Below, piece by piece: positions 44,671 through 55,497 of a stretch of DNA of 64,000 bases. The notes below the pieces were generated by a model. The model was not told the origin of the DNA and did no database searches. It worked only from the letters and a program-made list of their open reading frames with translations. The stretch spans positions 24,380,069 through 24,444,068 of the forward strand of contig OW203993.1 in assembly GCA_934047225.1 (NCBI GenBank). The letters run 5' to 3'. The stretch is from Ypsolopha sequella. Lineage: Eukaryota > Arthropoda > Insecta > Lepidoptera > Ypsolophidae. The first letter of the stretch is position 1, and each line of letters starts with the position of its first letter. The position numbers were made by a program, and so were the translations under genes.

Positions 44671-44700
44671 TGACCCCTCAGTGGGGTCGTCATCAGGATT
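44671..44700 (-). ncRNA. Hammerhead-ribozyme-like remnant 2
   Basis: Minus strand: tcctgatgacgaccccactg then aggggtcaaatatagc. CUGAUGA is intact and the stem gacccc/ggggtc follows, but the expected GAAA reads CAAA or AAA. A similar layout is at 30797 and 63168. Confidence 0.35.
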
Positions 44701-44702
44701 TT

Positions 44703-46574
44703 AAAAACCATGATTTAAAATATACTTTTTTATATTTTTATGTCAATAGATGCCAGCAGTTTTCTAACTTCAAACGCCTATATATGTCGTATGATATTTC
44801 TCTTTTCGTCTATAACTATTCAATCAAGTTTTTATGTTATTTTACTTATTTTTTCGATTTTTTCTTTATTTTTAAACTGTGATTAAATATAATGGTGTTT
44901 TTTTTTCTTTTTGAGTAATTAATGAATGAAATTCGTAACTTCTAAGAATTCAAAGATAAAGAAAAGGTTAAGAGCTTGTACTTTATTTATAAAATTTACA
45001 AATTAAAATAATTACAGTCCTTGCTAATAAAAAGTTTGAAAACATCGTCTTCATTTTCAATAAGTTTAACTTGCTTTACAAATTTTTTTTTTTCAATTTA
45101 TGTGGCAATTTTTTTCTTAGGTTTAGGTTTATCTATCTTGTTTCTATAATATTACAGAATACATGGAATAAATTGTTTCATTTTTAGGAACTATTCTGCC
45201 AACTTTATAATTGTGGTCGAGCTTTAAAAGTACTGAATAATTAATTTCATATTTAACTTGACATTCTTTTCTTTCATTTGGTGAGGTTTTTCTATGTTCC
45301 TTTAAACTGAAACTGAAAAGATTCCACAATTGTTTGTATAAACTGCTATTTTCATATCATCATATTTTCATAGCAGTTTGGTTCTTGTTGTGTAATGTGT
45401 TGTTTTATTTCAATACCAGTTTCATTTTTTTTTTGTGACACTTGTTCCTGAGGCCATACTAAAATAAATTCATGACAGGTGTTACTTGTTGCTCATTATT
45501 TGTATTTTTCTATACAAACACACTCTTTTTGAGCACCGTACATTTTTTGCAAGTACTTTAAAATTTTGTCTTGATACACAAACGGATGACCAGACTCCGG
45601 TTTATGGTATATTTATTGTGGTCGGTAACAAGCAAAACTGAATTTATCACCACTCATTACCGTCCAATTACAATAATTATGTGTTTTAATTATTTATCCA
45701 ATGTGATGAAAAAAAAGAGTGAGCTTTATAGAAATTTAAAGACATATATAGTCATTAAAAATTTTATAATAATATCTCAGATGTCAATTTTTAATATAAA
45801 ATAACTTTTTAAAACCATTAACGTACATTTAATATCCCAATACATTTGAGAAAGAACGGAATGTTTTAAGTAAATTATGAATCAATCTAAAAGTCTAAAC
45901 TTAGGACGGAATCAGGATATTAAGCAAATGTATATGTCACAAAAATATGTGTATATTCAAATTATAGTTTTTATCCACAATTTATAATGAAAATTAACAA
46001 AAGTCTGAAAGTCTATAAAACACCTGATACCGTCCACTGTACGGTATCTGGAAACAATCGTTTTACCGGATCTCCTGATTCCGACCGAAATAGAAAAGAT
46101 GATAAGACTATTAATATTTTATCAATCCTAAAAAATCTTGCATTTATATATGAACGGAACCCTATATTACATGAAAAAATATGTCAGTTTTACCAAAATA
46201 TGCAGAATCAAACAAAAAATTAAAAACAACCTCCACAAACTTTTTACGTTCCGCAAAGCTCGACTTCGAACTAAACCGATGCACAGTGACAACAAAATTA
46301 ATAACAAAATTGAACGTAGCGGAAATTAGAACCAATCATGATTCATCGGTAATTTAAGAATTGGCCTATAAGAGACGAGCAATTGTTCACTTATTTGACG
46401 CGGGATATTGTTACAAATTTCAAAAATACTGGGCGGTCGCATACAGGAGCCTAGTCGGACAACGGTGCCGATACGTTAGTCCTGTAAAATTAGTTAAATT
46501 GTGTTTAGCCGGATCGACACCATTATCAAACAAAAGCCGATGCCGTTCAAAAATGATGAAGATATACATACATA
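44703..46574. other. No recognised feature
   Basis: Mostly AT-rich with recurring short phrases around accgtcc and ccgacc (44070-44340, 45590-46090). I cannot define a repeat unit or gene. Confidence 0.3.
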
Positions 46575-46839
46575 TACAAGGTGACTTTTTGATCATCGTC
46601 CAAATTCATACTGGTGGCTTGGTAAGTGATCAGTATCATGGATCAATAACAATTTTGGTGAAATTCGTAAAATGAAATTTCGACTCCCCATAGTAGTCAC
46701 TCGGGACTGGAAGTGAATTTCTATGGGAAGCCGAAATTTTATTTTAGGAATTTCACAAAAATTGTTATTGATCCAAGATACTGGTCACTTATCAAGCCTC
46801 CAGTGTGAATTTGGACGATGATCAAAAAGTCACCTTGTA
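46575..46839. mobile_element. Palindromic MITE, family G, copy 3 (intact)
   Basis: From tacaaggtgactttttgatc to gatcaaaaagtcaccttgta, TA-flanked, near-perfect foldback with an 18-bp-plus outer stem. It provides the empty-site reference for the LTR insertion at 39084. Confidence 0.85.
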
Positions 46840-47230
46840 TAAAGAAAATGTTATGTTTTCAAGCTTAGAAAGCTTTTCTTTGTCACCCAATAAAGGCATA
46901 GCAATTCGCGCATGGTCATTACGGCAACTCAACAATTGCTCACGTACCAACAGGCATTGTGACGTAATGACTATGACGATGAGAAGAAGCGAGTATCATT
47001 GTCATCATCCGATAATGATATCGATTGTGATCGTCGTTTACGATTCGATTCAACCGATTGAAAGAGCAACGAGATTGGAAATAACTTACTTGAATGTTAC
47101 AAGTGCTTTTCGTGGAATTATAAAAATCCTTAGAAAAGATATGGTGTCCATCTTTGAATGATCGCTTACTATTTAGGTACTTAAATAACCTCTAATACTC
47201 ACTGAAGGGTCAGTACCATTGACAATATTA
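46840..47230. other. No recognised feature
   Basis: No supported gene or repeat. Confidence 0.35.
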
Positions 47231-47643
47231 AAAATCGGCCAAGTGCGAGTCGGGCTCGCGCACGAAGGGTTCCGTACCATTCTCCTCTTACAGGTATTTT
47301 CATACCCAATAGGAGAACTCAAACTCAGTTTATTTAATGAAGTAAGCTTAAGAAATCAATAATTTTTTCATTTTCATTTTTTTCATTATCTATAAAAACG
47401 GTAAAAAAAACATGTCTGGTGTATGGGAGCCCCCTTCACTATTTATTTTATTCTGTCTTTTAGGCAAATATTTGTTGTTATAGCGGCAACAGCAGAAATA
47501 CATCATCTGTGAAAATTTCAACTAACTATGACGGTTCATGAGATACAGCCTGGTGACAGACGGACATACGGACAGACAGACGGACAGCGGAGTCTTAGTA
47601 ATAGGGTCCCGTTGGTTACCCTTTGGGTACGGAACCCTAAAAA
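47231..47643 (+). mobile_element. Dispersed 'cggccaagtgcgag' repeat, copy 4, with 105-bp insert
   Basis: Starts atcggccaagtgcgagtcgg and ends gggtacggaaccctaaaaat. After tccgtaccat (ends 47280) other copies continue directly with tatctataaaaacgg; here 105 bp intervene (47281-47385). Confidence 0.8.
47281..47385. mobile_element. 105-bp insertion of unknown type
   Basis: Begins tctcctcttacagg, contains the facing pair tctcct / aggaga around tttcatacccaa, and ends in attttcatttttttcat. CAT is present on both sides and may be the target duplication. Confidence 0.5.
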
Positions 47644-47980
47644 TTGCCATCAAATCACGTACATTTAAATTTTTCGTTCTAGGGCTGAGCTAAAAGATGG
47701 CTATTAATTTTAATTTGATGACTGCTGTATTAAAACGTATTCCCTGCCTGGTTGCTTTCCTTGTAGCATACCATATGTCCTTACTATAATATATTTTATA
47801 TCGGGAAGACAAAATTCAATTTAAATTCCTTCCAAACTACCACAATCACACTGGCAACATTCGTAACGACACTTGACAAATCGGAACGGAGCTAAGCAGA
47901 TGACTGATGACGTCACGAACAGATAATGCCTGTGATTGGTCAGCACGTGACAGTAGGATGTGGTGCTGCAGTGGCGGCCA

Positions 47981-48038
47981 AGAAAAGGATGACAAATTTT
48001 GAATGTTGAATAGTATTCAAAATGTGTCATCCTTTTCT
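47981..48038. repeat. Imperfect hairpin, about 24-bp stem
   Basis: agaaaaggatgacaaatttt / aaaatgtgtcatccttttct with one mismatch in the shown part, loop near gttgaatagt. Possibly the end of a small MITE. Confidence 0.7.
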
Positions 48039-48229
48039 AATGAAGACTAATCGAATGGGCGGAGCTAGAGGCATATATTTATTATGTGTATTGCATATAT
48101 TTATAATATTATTTATTCCTTATGCCTATATGTTTTATTTTATTCAAATGTATTTATTTATTAAATTTGAGTAAACCCAACCTTTATTATTCCCTTGTAT
48201 ATTTTCCCATGTTATTATTTAGTTAATAA

Positions 48230-48345
48230 AAGTATTACCTATGTACATAGATTATTTAATTATATTACATTAGAACCGACCTGTAATAAGTGTATCTGAT
48301 ATACCGACATTACATAAATAAATATATTTCATTTCATTTCATTTC
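48230..48345 (+). mobile_element. LINE 3' end with (CATTT)n tail
   Basis: gaccgacctgtaataagtg-type sequence (48275-48300) leading to acataaataaatatatttca and (catttcattt) repeats. Confidence 0.5.
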
Positions 48346-48639
48346 GAAGTTAAAGAATGCGTCTGCAAAACGCTTGGTTTTATACCTTTGTGTAGACATT
48401 TTACAAAGAGTATAAAAAATACTGGCTGGCAGGACCACGTGTACAGTAAATCAACTGTCAAAAATAATGCAACTTTACACATTACCTGCAACTTAATTAA
48501 AAATTTAACTTTATCAATTATTTGTGTTAAATTTAATACTTGCGATTGTCAGCGACACTTCTAATATAGTAAAGTGAAAAAAAAAATCACACAAGAAAAT
48601 ATTATTTTCGGGCGAATGCGATTAGTCACCTCTAGAATT

Positions 48640-48970
48640 TGTTTTTAAAGAACCCAGGTTCGATCCCCGGTCGGTCATGCAACTAAAACTTTTTCGTTTT
48701 GTGCATAATATTTCTATACCTAATAGTTACCACTTGCTGAAATGTGAAGGCAAAACATCGTAAAGAAACATGGATGCCCTAAAAAGCGTCTATTAAATTT
48801 TAAAATATATTCGTGTGTATTGAGCCAGAAATAAACGGCGATAGGGCTGTCGGTGAAACGCGGGTGTACCGAGGGTGGAATGTGACTTGCATTTCGCAAT
48901 TCATACTCGGGAACACCTCTGACACCACCTCGGGGATTCACGTCGTGACGATTTATAAATATTTTTATGA
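48640..48970 (+). mobile_element. tRNA-derived SINE remnant
   Basis: A Pol III B box ggttcgatccc at 48657-48667 is followed by ggtcggtcatgcaacta. Downstream, cttgctgaaatgtgaaggca and aacatcgtaaagaaacatgg match a conserved lepidopteran SINE core. The A-box half is degraded. Confidence 0.6.
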
Positions 48971-49399
48971 AATTTGTTTTACTTTCAACTACACTTCTGT
49001 TGGTGACATTATTGGCTCAGATAACAAATTCTAAAATTAAAAATTTTGATGAGTAAACATATTTTCTGAATACTAAAAAATACTACCAAAGAATACTAAA
49101 GTATTTTTATGCAGCCGGTTTTCTTGTTCGGTATTGTACGATATCATTTTGCGGAATGGTCACAATTTTCCATGGATGACAATAATCTTGTCTGCGCATA
49201 GAGATTTGTGTCATTTTCGCGAAATGACGACAGTTGTCTTCGATATGTGCACGCCGTTTTGTCATAACTAGGATGGTGTTATGCAGAAGAAGAATATACA
49301 ACACTCTTCTAATAGGTATTTATTTATCGTACCCAAGGCAATATTTGGTGGTTTTGAGGAATCCTATGAGGCAATTACAAGAACCCTGCTACTTTGCTT

Positions 49400-49570
49400 A
49401 TTAAGGTGGAGGCGCTTTATGCTGAAATTCAGGCTTACAACCTACTTAGCAGCAGATGCTCCTAATCTCTTACACTATGCTAAAATTGTTTAAACTTATT
49501 TGTAATATAACTAAGCATAAATTGTGTAAAAATGTACCGTTTTTGTGAATAAATAACTTATTATTATTAT
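49400..49570 (+). mobile_element. LINE 3' end with (TTA)n tail
   Basis: aatttgtttaaacttattt-type sequence around 49480-49500, then gtgaataaataacttattat and (att)n. The short open frame upstream (49281-49493) has no recognisable domain. Confidence 0.45.
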
Positions 49571-50820
49571 TTCGAGAATTTTTGATCTCGTCTCTCCCTC
49601 TTGGCCAAAAGAATTTAAAGAGAGAGAGAGACGGTAAACCCTCGGCAGAAGCACAGTCGATATTATTATTATTATTTGCTTATTAACATCACCGTGGGAA
49701 AGCTGGCCTTAAGGGGCAGGTAGCCACCAACGGTCTTGAGTCGACGTGTGTTGGTACAAATATCTACATAAACTATATTGAAATAACGTTCATATGAACG
49801 CGCACTGCATTACGACGTCGTCGTCGCAGGGTCTCCGGACAGCGCAAAATTGGGGAAAATAATACTTTTGACATGGACGCGATGGACGGAAATTTGTATT
49901 TTCGTGCAAGAACTACACAAATCTCAACTAACATTTTAGGGTTAAGACAAGCTGTAGTGGGCTGTACTTCGGTTCTGCTTAGATATTAAAGAGTTAGCGT
50001 ATATCTTATAAGAGAGCTATAGGACGTAATAACACCTTTATATATTAAATTTTGGCGCAAAATTTTGCAGGTATAGCCTGTATAAATCCCTAATTTATAG
50101 TGGTTCTATATAACATTTAGTAGAAGTTTCTAAGAGGTATTATAAGATCGTCAATTTTCCGCTTGAAACTTTATTGCACCTTTGTAATGGAGTTTATTGA
50201 AACCTTGAGTAAACATATTTATAACGGTGTCGATGGGAATAACCCACTGAGTGATTTTATGTTGAATTATTAATTTTCAAAAAGCTTGTTGCGCGAACTG
50301 AAAAGAAAATACATACTTATTTCGGCTTAAATCAAAGCTTGTTATCAAAAATGTTTTTTATTTCATATTTTTTCACTATACATATTTGTAACTACCAGTT
50401 TAAATAAAGTTTGTAGATTACAAGCAGTTTTATATTTTACTAACTTATCCAAAAAGTATTACGTAATAAACGTTTGTTTCAATATTTGTTCTTTGTTGAA
50501 TAACACCATTCCATAAGAAGTATTATAAAAAAGTACACCGACTACAAAATACGTCAAAATGAATAACTTTTCTGCCAAGTTATTTTTTTCTTTTGCTTCA
50601 GGTTTTAAAATTTATAAATAAATAAACCCCATTTTGAATAATTTGAAAATAATTTTTAATAACAATGTAGTCTGTAATACTGTGTCTGTCTTAAGTTAGT
50701 AAAAGTAAACTGCAATTTTTTCAGCACGAGGATTGCGTCATTTATTCTATTCTTATTTATCCGATGTCTGGAGCTGCAATTTATGATTAGGTAATCGAAT
50801 AAAAAGCTTTCAATTAAAAA
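49571..50820. other. No recognised feature
   Basis: Contains an (ag)n run at 49620-49632 and (att)n at about 49660-49675. No gene supported. Confidence 0.35.
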
Positions 50821-51073
50821 TTATTAGAGTGCGTTACAAACTAGGAAAGATCAATCAGAAACAAACCCAAAGACAAGAATTTGAAAAAAATTTACAAGTA
50901 TGTTGGAAGAATTCACCGGTCTGGGTAGGAACCTCGGTGGCGCAATTGGTAGCGCCCTCGACTTGATAACGAGAGGTCGCAGGTTCGAATCCTGGCCCGG
51001 GGAATTTTTTCAAATCCTTGTATTTGGGTTTGTTTCTGATTGATCTTTTCTAGTTTGTAATGCACTCTAATAA
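50821..51073. mobile_element. TIR element enclosing a tRNA-like sequence
   Basis: Left ttattagagtgcgttacaaa and the complement of the right end, ttattagagtgcattacaaa, are inverted repeats that continue for about 65 bp (gatcaatcagaaacaaaccc shared). The 253-bp unit encloses a 72-nt tRNA-like sequence at 50931-51002. The TIRs make it look like a MITE; the centre like a Pol III unit. The target duplication is not clear. Confidence 0.8.
50931..51002 (+). tRNA. tRNA-like sequence, probably pseudo
   Basis: A box tggcgcaattgg and B box ggttcgaatcc are both consensus. A cloverleaf can be drawn: D stem gcgc/gcgc, anticodon stem ctcga/acgag with one mismatch, loop cttgata, five-base variable loop, T stem gcagg/cctgg. 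The acceptor stem acctcgg/cccgggg has two mismatches. The formal anticodon is UGA (serine), but the short variable loop is not serine-like, so it is best called a tRNA-derived pseudogene or SINE head. Confidence 0.5.
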
Positions 51074-51441
51074 TATTTAGAGTATTCATGGCGATGGATT
51101 TCGCAAAATAAACATAATCTTAGCTTTCAACTAAGTTGTATTTTCGAACAAACATAAAAACGTCCCAAACTGTGAACCTCTTTTCTTGAAGTCGGTTAAA
51201 AACTCTTTGCGATCTAGATCGAATCGAAATAACTATGTTACGGTGTAGTTGGAGATCTATGATTATTTAGCTCGTTGTGCGAGATATATTGTCCCCGTCC
51301 GTGGATAATTTGCTATAGTTTTATGCTCATGTCGTCAATTGTCATCGAATCATTATAGTGATTGCAACAATCATGCGCATTTGTATTGTACGTGCCTCTA
51401 TGAGTGGAATCAATTGTGAGATTGTGATTTCAACTCCTTTT

Positions 51442-51860
51442 TAGGGCTCCGTACCTGAGAATGAAAAAATAGAACCCTTATAGGATTACTTTGTTGTCTG
51501 TCTGTATGTCTGTCCGTCCGTTTATCTGTCTGTCAAGACCCAAACAAAGGGGCTCGCTGAAAATCAGCGCTGTAGGAACTCTCGACAAGTTTCCAACAGC
51601 AAATGCTGAGCGGGCCACCTTTTTGCCAAACAAAAGCTGTACAATGTATGCTAGCTTAAGGATGTATGATTAACCATGTAACACTTTATTTGTAAGTTAT
51701 TTTGTAAGTCATTTATTTTGTAAGTTACTTGCCTTCTTGGTTAATTTGTTAGAATTTAAGTTAGTATATAATATCTTGTTTTATTTTTTATTTTTTACTG
51801 TATTTTTTTTGGCAATAAATTCCGTTCTTTCTTTCTTTCTTTCTTTCTTTTTGATCGGCC
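51442..51860 (+). mobile_element. Retroelement 3' end with (TTTC)n tail
   Basis: Contains tgaaaatcagcgctgtagga and ctgagcgggccaccttttt, and ends ggcaataaattccg followed by ttctttctttctttctttct (51825-51850). The start, agggctccgtacctgagaat, is a variant of the end of the 'cggccaag' repeat. Related, on the minus strand, to 21790-21970. Confidence 0.5.
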
Positions 51861-52017
51861 CCCGTATGAGATATCTAGTTGAAACTTATACTGCCTACAG
51901 AAATCTACAGTCCCATGGTGCTGTACAAAAATCAGGTTTCTAACTCGACGAGAAAAAAGTTATTGCACCTTACATGCCTAATCAATTTCATACAAATGTT
52001 TGACACTCGCAAGGAAT

Positions 52018-52200
52018 CAAAACTTATAGGGCACTTCCAGTTGACTTAGAAAATTGAAATTTTGTTTACAGGTAGGTCTTAAGCACACACATAGGAAAAA
52101 ATCTGAAAATTACAAATTAATTAGGAAGTTATCACTGTCCAACTTAATTCGACCTTTTATATACACCGAGTTGGTCTCCTATAACTGCAAGTGAAATTAT
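52018..52200. repeat. Single diverged unit of the 149-bp satellite type
   Basis: cacttccagttgacttagaa and tgaaattttgtttacaggta parallel cttcctgaagt..tagaaa and tgaaatttggtatgcaggct of the array at 10195-11410. Confidence 0.45.
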
Positions 52201-52208
52201 TTACCAAG

Positions 52209-52555
52209 CTATTAGGGTTCCGTACCCGTATATAAGGTCTTTCAATTGAAATTGAAAGTAATTTAGGAGGTGATTCAGTATCGTTAATACATCACATTCC
52301 ACTGCAAAGTACTTTTTTTTGCGCGAACTTTTTCTTCACTTGTCCATACAAACTGAGTCAGCTGATCGGACCACTTTGTACTGAGAAGTGAAAAAAAAGT
52401 TCGCGCAAAAAAAAAGTGCTTTGTAGTGGAATGTGATGTATTAACGATACTGAATCACCTCCTAAATTACTTTCAATTTAAAGTGAAAGACCTTATAGTG
52501 TCGTGGTACGGAACCCTTTGTACGCGAGTCCGACTCGCTCTTGGCCGTTTTTTTA
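52209..52555 (-). mobile_element. 'cggccaagtgcgag' repeat reduced to its ends around a palindrome
   Basis: Left end attagggttccgtaccc and right end gtggtacggaaccctttgta ... gagtccgactcgctcttggc are both present, but the usual 200 bp of interior is missing. A palindromic element (52231-52497) sits between them. Confidence 0.7.
52231..52497. mobile_element. Palindromic element with about 120-bp arms
   Basis: tataaggtctttcaattgaa at the left pairs with the right end ...aaagtgaaagaccttata. Arms also include ttaggaggtgattcagtatc and acatcacattccact. Centre: cagctgatcggaccac. Confidence 0.85.
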
Positions 52556-53219
52556 TGTATAGGTTATTTGAACACTGCAAAATTCAAGGAATTACATATA
52601 ATTTCATAGCTTTAAAAACTCTAAATATTATTAGATAGAAAAATTTATAATAAATAAACTTATGGATATATGTATATTATTAATAATTTGCAATATTTCG
52701 CTAAAAACTCTTACATACTATTAAAATATGCAGCTTCAAGCAATCTTTTAGATATATATTTTTATTCATTTTACTTTATTTCTTTTGTTTCTCATTTGTG
52801 TTCATTTTTTTTTTCTTTGCTATAATTTTCCTGTAAGTGGCCAGTTATGATATAATCGTCATATTTTTCATATTTTTCGGTCAACCAAATTCGGAGATAA
52901 GATGCATTTTGTTGTGGTTTTTCAAAGATTTCTCGAAATCAGTGCTAGTAAATATACTTGTATATTGTTACAATATTGTTACAATCAGCTTTTTAATATT
53001 TACAATTTGATACCCTCATTATATTTTTAGGGTATTTTTTTTCTCTCTCTTTTTTTTGGTAATATTTTGAACAATTTCAAATTTTAGAATTTTTTTTTGC
53101 TCTATGTTTTATTCAATTTTGTTTTACTCCATGTTTTGTTGGCAAATTAATGCTATCTTTGTGCCAGATGTCAAGTCATTACAATTAACGGTGCTAAAGT
53201 TATAAGGCTGTGACATACG
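52556..53219. other. No recognised feature
   Basis: Very AT-rich; T-runs near 52808 and 53036-53060. Confidence 0.35.
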
Positions 53220-53285
53220 GACGGACAACGAAGTCTCACCATAAAGGTTCCTTTTGTACCTTTTGGGTACTACGGAATCCTAAAA
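53220..53285 (+). repeat. Terminal piece of a 'cggccaag' repeat
   Basis: acggacaacgaagtctcacc ... ttgggtactacggaatccta, a diverged form of the usual ...cggagtcttagtaa...gggtacggaaccctaa end. Confidence 0.5.
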
Positions 53286-53289
53286 AGTA

Positions 53290-53570
53290 TGCCAACATTT
53301 TATGACGTAGGCACCTTTTTCCTGATGGTAGGCTTCGGCCGTGGCTTGTCACCACCCCCATGGCGAAGCTATGCCGCCAAGCGACTCGTTGTGTTCCGGC
53401 ATGACGTCATGAGTAGTCGTACTGGGAGACTGGTTGCAGGCAGTTGCGTTGTATCAGCCTTTGTTCCGTTACCGACATCCGTAGATTTTTGCGGTAATCC
53501 CTAGAAAGACTAATTAACGTCTCGCCTGCTGTCACTTTCCCGTTTCTGGGGGAGCGTTCTTCATCCTAGG
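53290..53570 (+). mobile_element. Lepidopteran SINE remnant
   Basis: ttcggccgtggcttgtcacc, atgccgccaagcgactcg and gttccggcatgacgtcatga match a very common lepidopteran SINE-like sequence (ggcaaagacgtgccgccaagcgattt..cgttccggtacgatg). The 71-codon open frame in it is not a gene. Family recognised by memory. Confidence 0.55.
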
Positions 53571-53821
53571 TCTTTTTGGTGCTTTTTTTAAGGCGCGTTA
53601 GTAGTGGATTGTGTACGAATAAAAACGGAAAATTGGTATACAAGTAAGCCGTTTGGTACACATGACTTGAGGTCCTAACAATCATTTTGACCCGCAATTC
53701 TTGAATTTAATTTCTTTACCCCCCTTACTCTTTTGTATAGAAAAAATCGGCCGTCTTACAAGGAGAACCCCAAACTTGGTGTGTTTAGAAAACAAGTAAA
53801 TTATAGTAGATTATGCACTAA

Positions 53822-53980
53822 GGGAATAAAGCAGTGTCTTACGTCACGGGCGGCATATTGAACCCTGAGCGTAACGAGGGACTCTAGAGTTAACTCCTGA
53901 GCGTAGCGAGGGAGTCATATAGAGTCCTGAGTAAAGCGAGGGGTTCAAACTGCCCAAGACAAAGACAGGCTTTATTCCAG
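53822..53980. mobile_element. Inverted-repeat element with CTGAGCGTAACGAGGG motifs
   Basis: gggaataaagcagtgtctt at the left and gacaggctttattcc at the right are inverted; gaaccctgag faces gaggggttc. Inside, cctgagcgtaacgaggga, cctgagcgtagcgaggga and cctgagtaaagcgagggg repeat about every 30 bp. Confidence 0.6.
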
Positions 53981-54638
53981 AGGAGCATAGTCTACTTTTC
54001 ACACCTTTTGCGAGACAATAAAAATCTCGACATTTTTTATCAACATTAATAATTCAATAAAATTCACTGACAATCACAGCACCAAACACCGTCTTTTGTT
54101 TCACATTCTTTGTAAACGCTTTTTTTCTTTTTGTTGAATTCTGCTTATGGTGACCAGTTCAATTTTCGAACAAACCTCTTTACAATCCCATATGGGCATT
54201 TGTTTTCCACGAGTTTCCACACGAATTTGAGGTTCCAAATTTAAATCACTTTGATCCCTAGGGATTTTCATATAACTTTATATCCCTTGAGATATAATGC
54301 GTTACTTTACGTTGAGGTTGCATGATACGTAATTGGACATTGTCGAGCAGGTGGTGTGAAAAATTATTTAAAGGTACAAGATTGATAAATGTGGCAGAGG
54401 TGAAAGAGGTATGTCAGGATCGTAGCAGATGGAAATCTGTAGTCTCAGTCTACCCCTCTGGGAGACAGGCGTGAGGGGTCTAAATTACAGGAAAGCAAAA
54501 AAATTGTGAAGTTAGTAAAAATTTTCATGTGATTCTTTTTCTAACTTGATGAAAGTTTTGAAATTATAAATTACTTACAATAATTGAGCACTAAGTATTG
54601 GACAACACTTCGTTAAAATTTTCTGAGGTTTTATTTAT
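53981..54638. other. No recognised feature
   Basis: Nothing supported. Confidence 0.35.
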
Positions 54639-54646
54639 CTCATGGG

Positions 54647-54839
54647 CAGTGGCGTGCACAGAACTTTTTGCTGGAAAAGCAAACAATTGGTCAAGAACAA
54701 CAATAAAAAAAATATGAAAAAATTTAAATATCAATTTGAAAAAAAAAAAATTGTATGACGCCAGGGTAGACAATGTCTACCCTAGAGTGAAAATTTCCTA
54801 TACAAACTTTTTTTTTTTAAAGTTCTGTGCACGCCACTG
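54647..54839. mobile_element. hAT-type MITE with 8-bp target duplication
   Basis: Starts cagtggcgtgcacagaactt and ends aagttctgtgcacgccactg, exact inverted repeats. ctcatggg flanks it at 54639-54646 and 54840-54847. CAGTGGCG termini and an 8-bp duplication are typical of the hAT superfamily. A short inner palindrome, gggtagacaatgtctaccc, lies at 54764-54782. Confidence 0.9.
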
Positions 54840-55184
54840 CTCATGGGATACTCCAGAGTTTTAGCTGAGTCATTTAAAAAATTTATTTGTAGAAAACTAA
54901 GGTGGTAGCCTAGAGCTGAGGCCGGGCTCAACTGTGGAGGTACCACCATCTTACTTGGAGACCCCCTCGAAGTAATTCGGGGGAGAGTAAGAGGACAGCT
55001 CACAGGCAAAAAACCAGGAGGCCCACCATGCCTGGGACCGATGGATGGCAGTATATCCGTCCCTAATAGCCGGGCCTTATATGGAACAGACTGGTGGCGG
55101 GCAGCGGCGTCACTGGTGCGAGGGTTCCAGCACCGCGCTCACCAACGCGTCACCCAGCGTGTGTGAGTGTGGGCAATTCTTCCG

Positions 55185-55262
55185 GGATGACCGCAGGGAG
55201 TGGCAAAGTCCTGGAAAGGCTTATGTCCAGCGTGGACGAACTAGGCTGATGGATGGAAGGTG
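55185..55262 (+). pseudogene. RTE-type LINE C-terminal fragment
   Basis: Plus-strand translation DDRREWQSPGKAYVQRGRT followed by RLMDG, matching the DR..W..LGEAYVQQW end of RTE ORF2, and a short tggatgga tail. The GC-rich sequence from about 54910 to 55184 may belong to the same element but I cannot read it as a known domain. Confidence 0.55.
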
Positions 55263-55497
55263 TTAACTTTTTGTGACCTATCTAGGAGTAGTTCTAGTTC
55301 AATTTTAAAATCTTGTTTTCTGTCGGGGGTTTGTGTTTTTCAAGTATTTTACCTGATTTAATAATTCTATCCAAATCTTGTAAGATAGCAAAAGAACTTT
55401 TAGAAAATGCTTCTAGAAAAGAAATCACAAAACGGTAACAGCCAATAAGAAAGAATCTAAGTAGCTAAAACTTGAATAGAACCTTTTCTTGCGTTCC

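Noticed and set aside
50931..51002. Functional tRNA-Ser(UGA)
   Set aside because: Acceptor stem has two mismatches, the anticodon stem one, and the long variable arm of tRNA-Ser is missing.
53289..53504. 71-codon open frame
   Set aside because: Falls inside a recognised lepidopteran SINE-like repeat.
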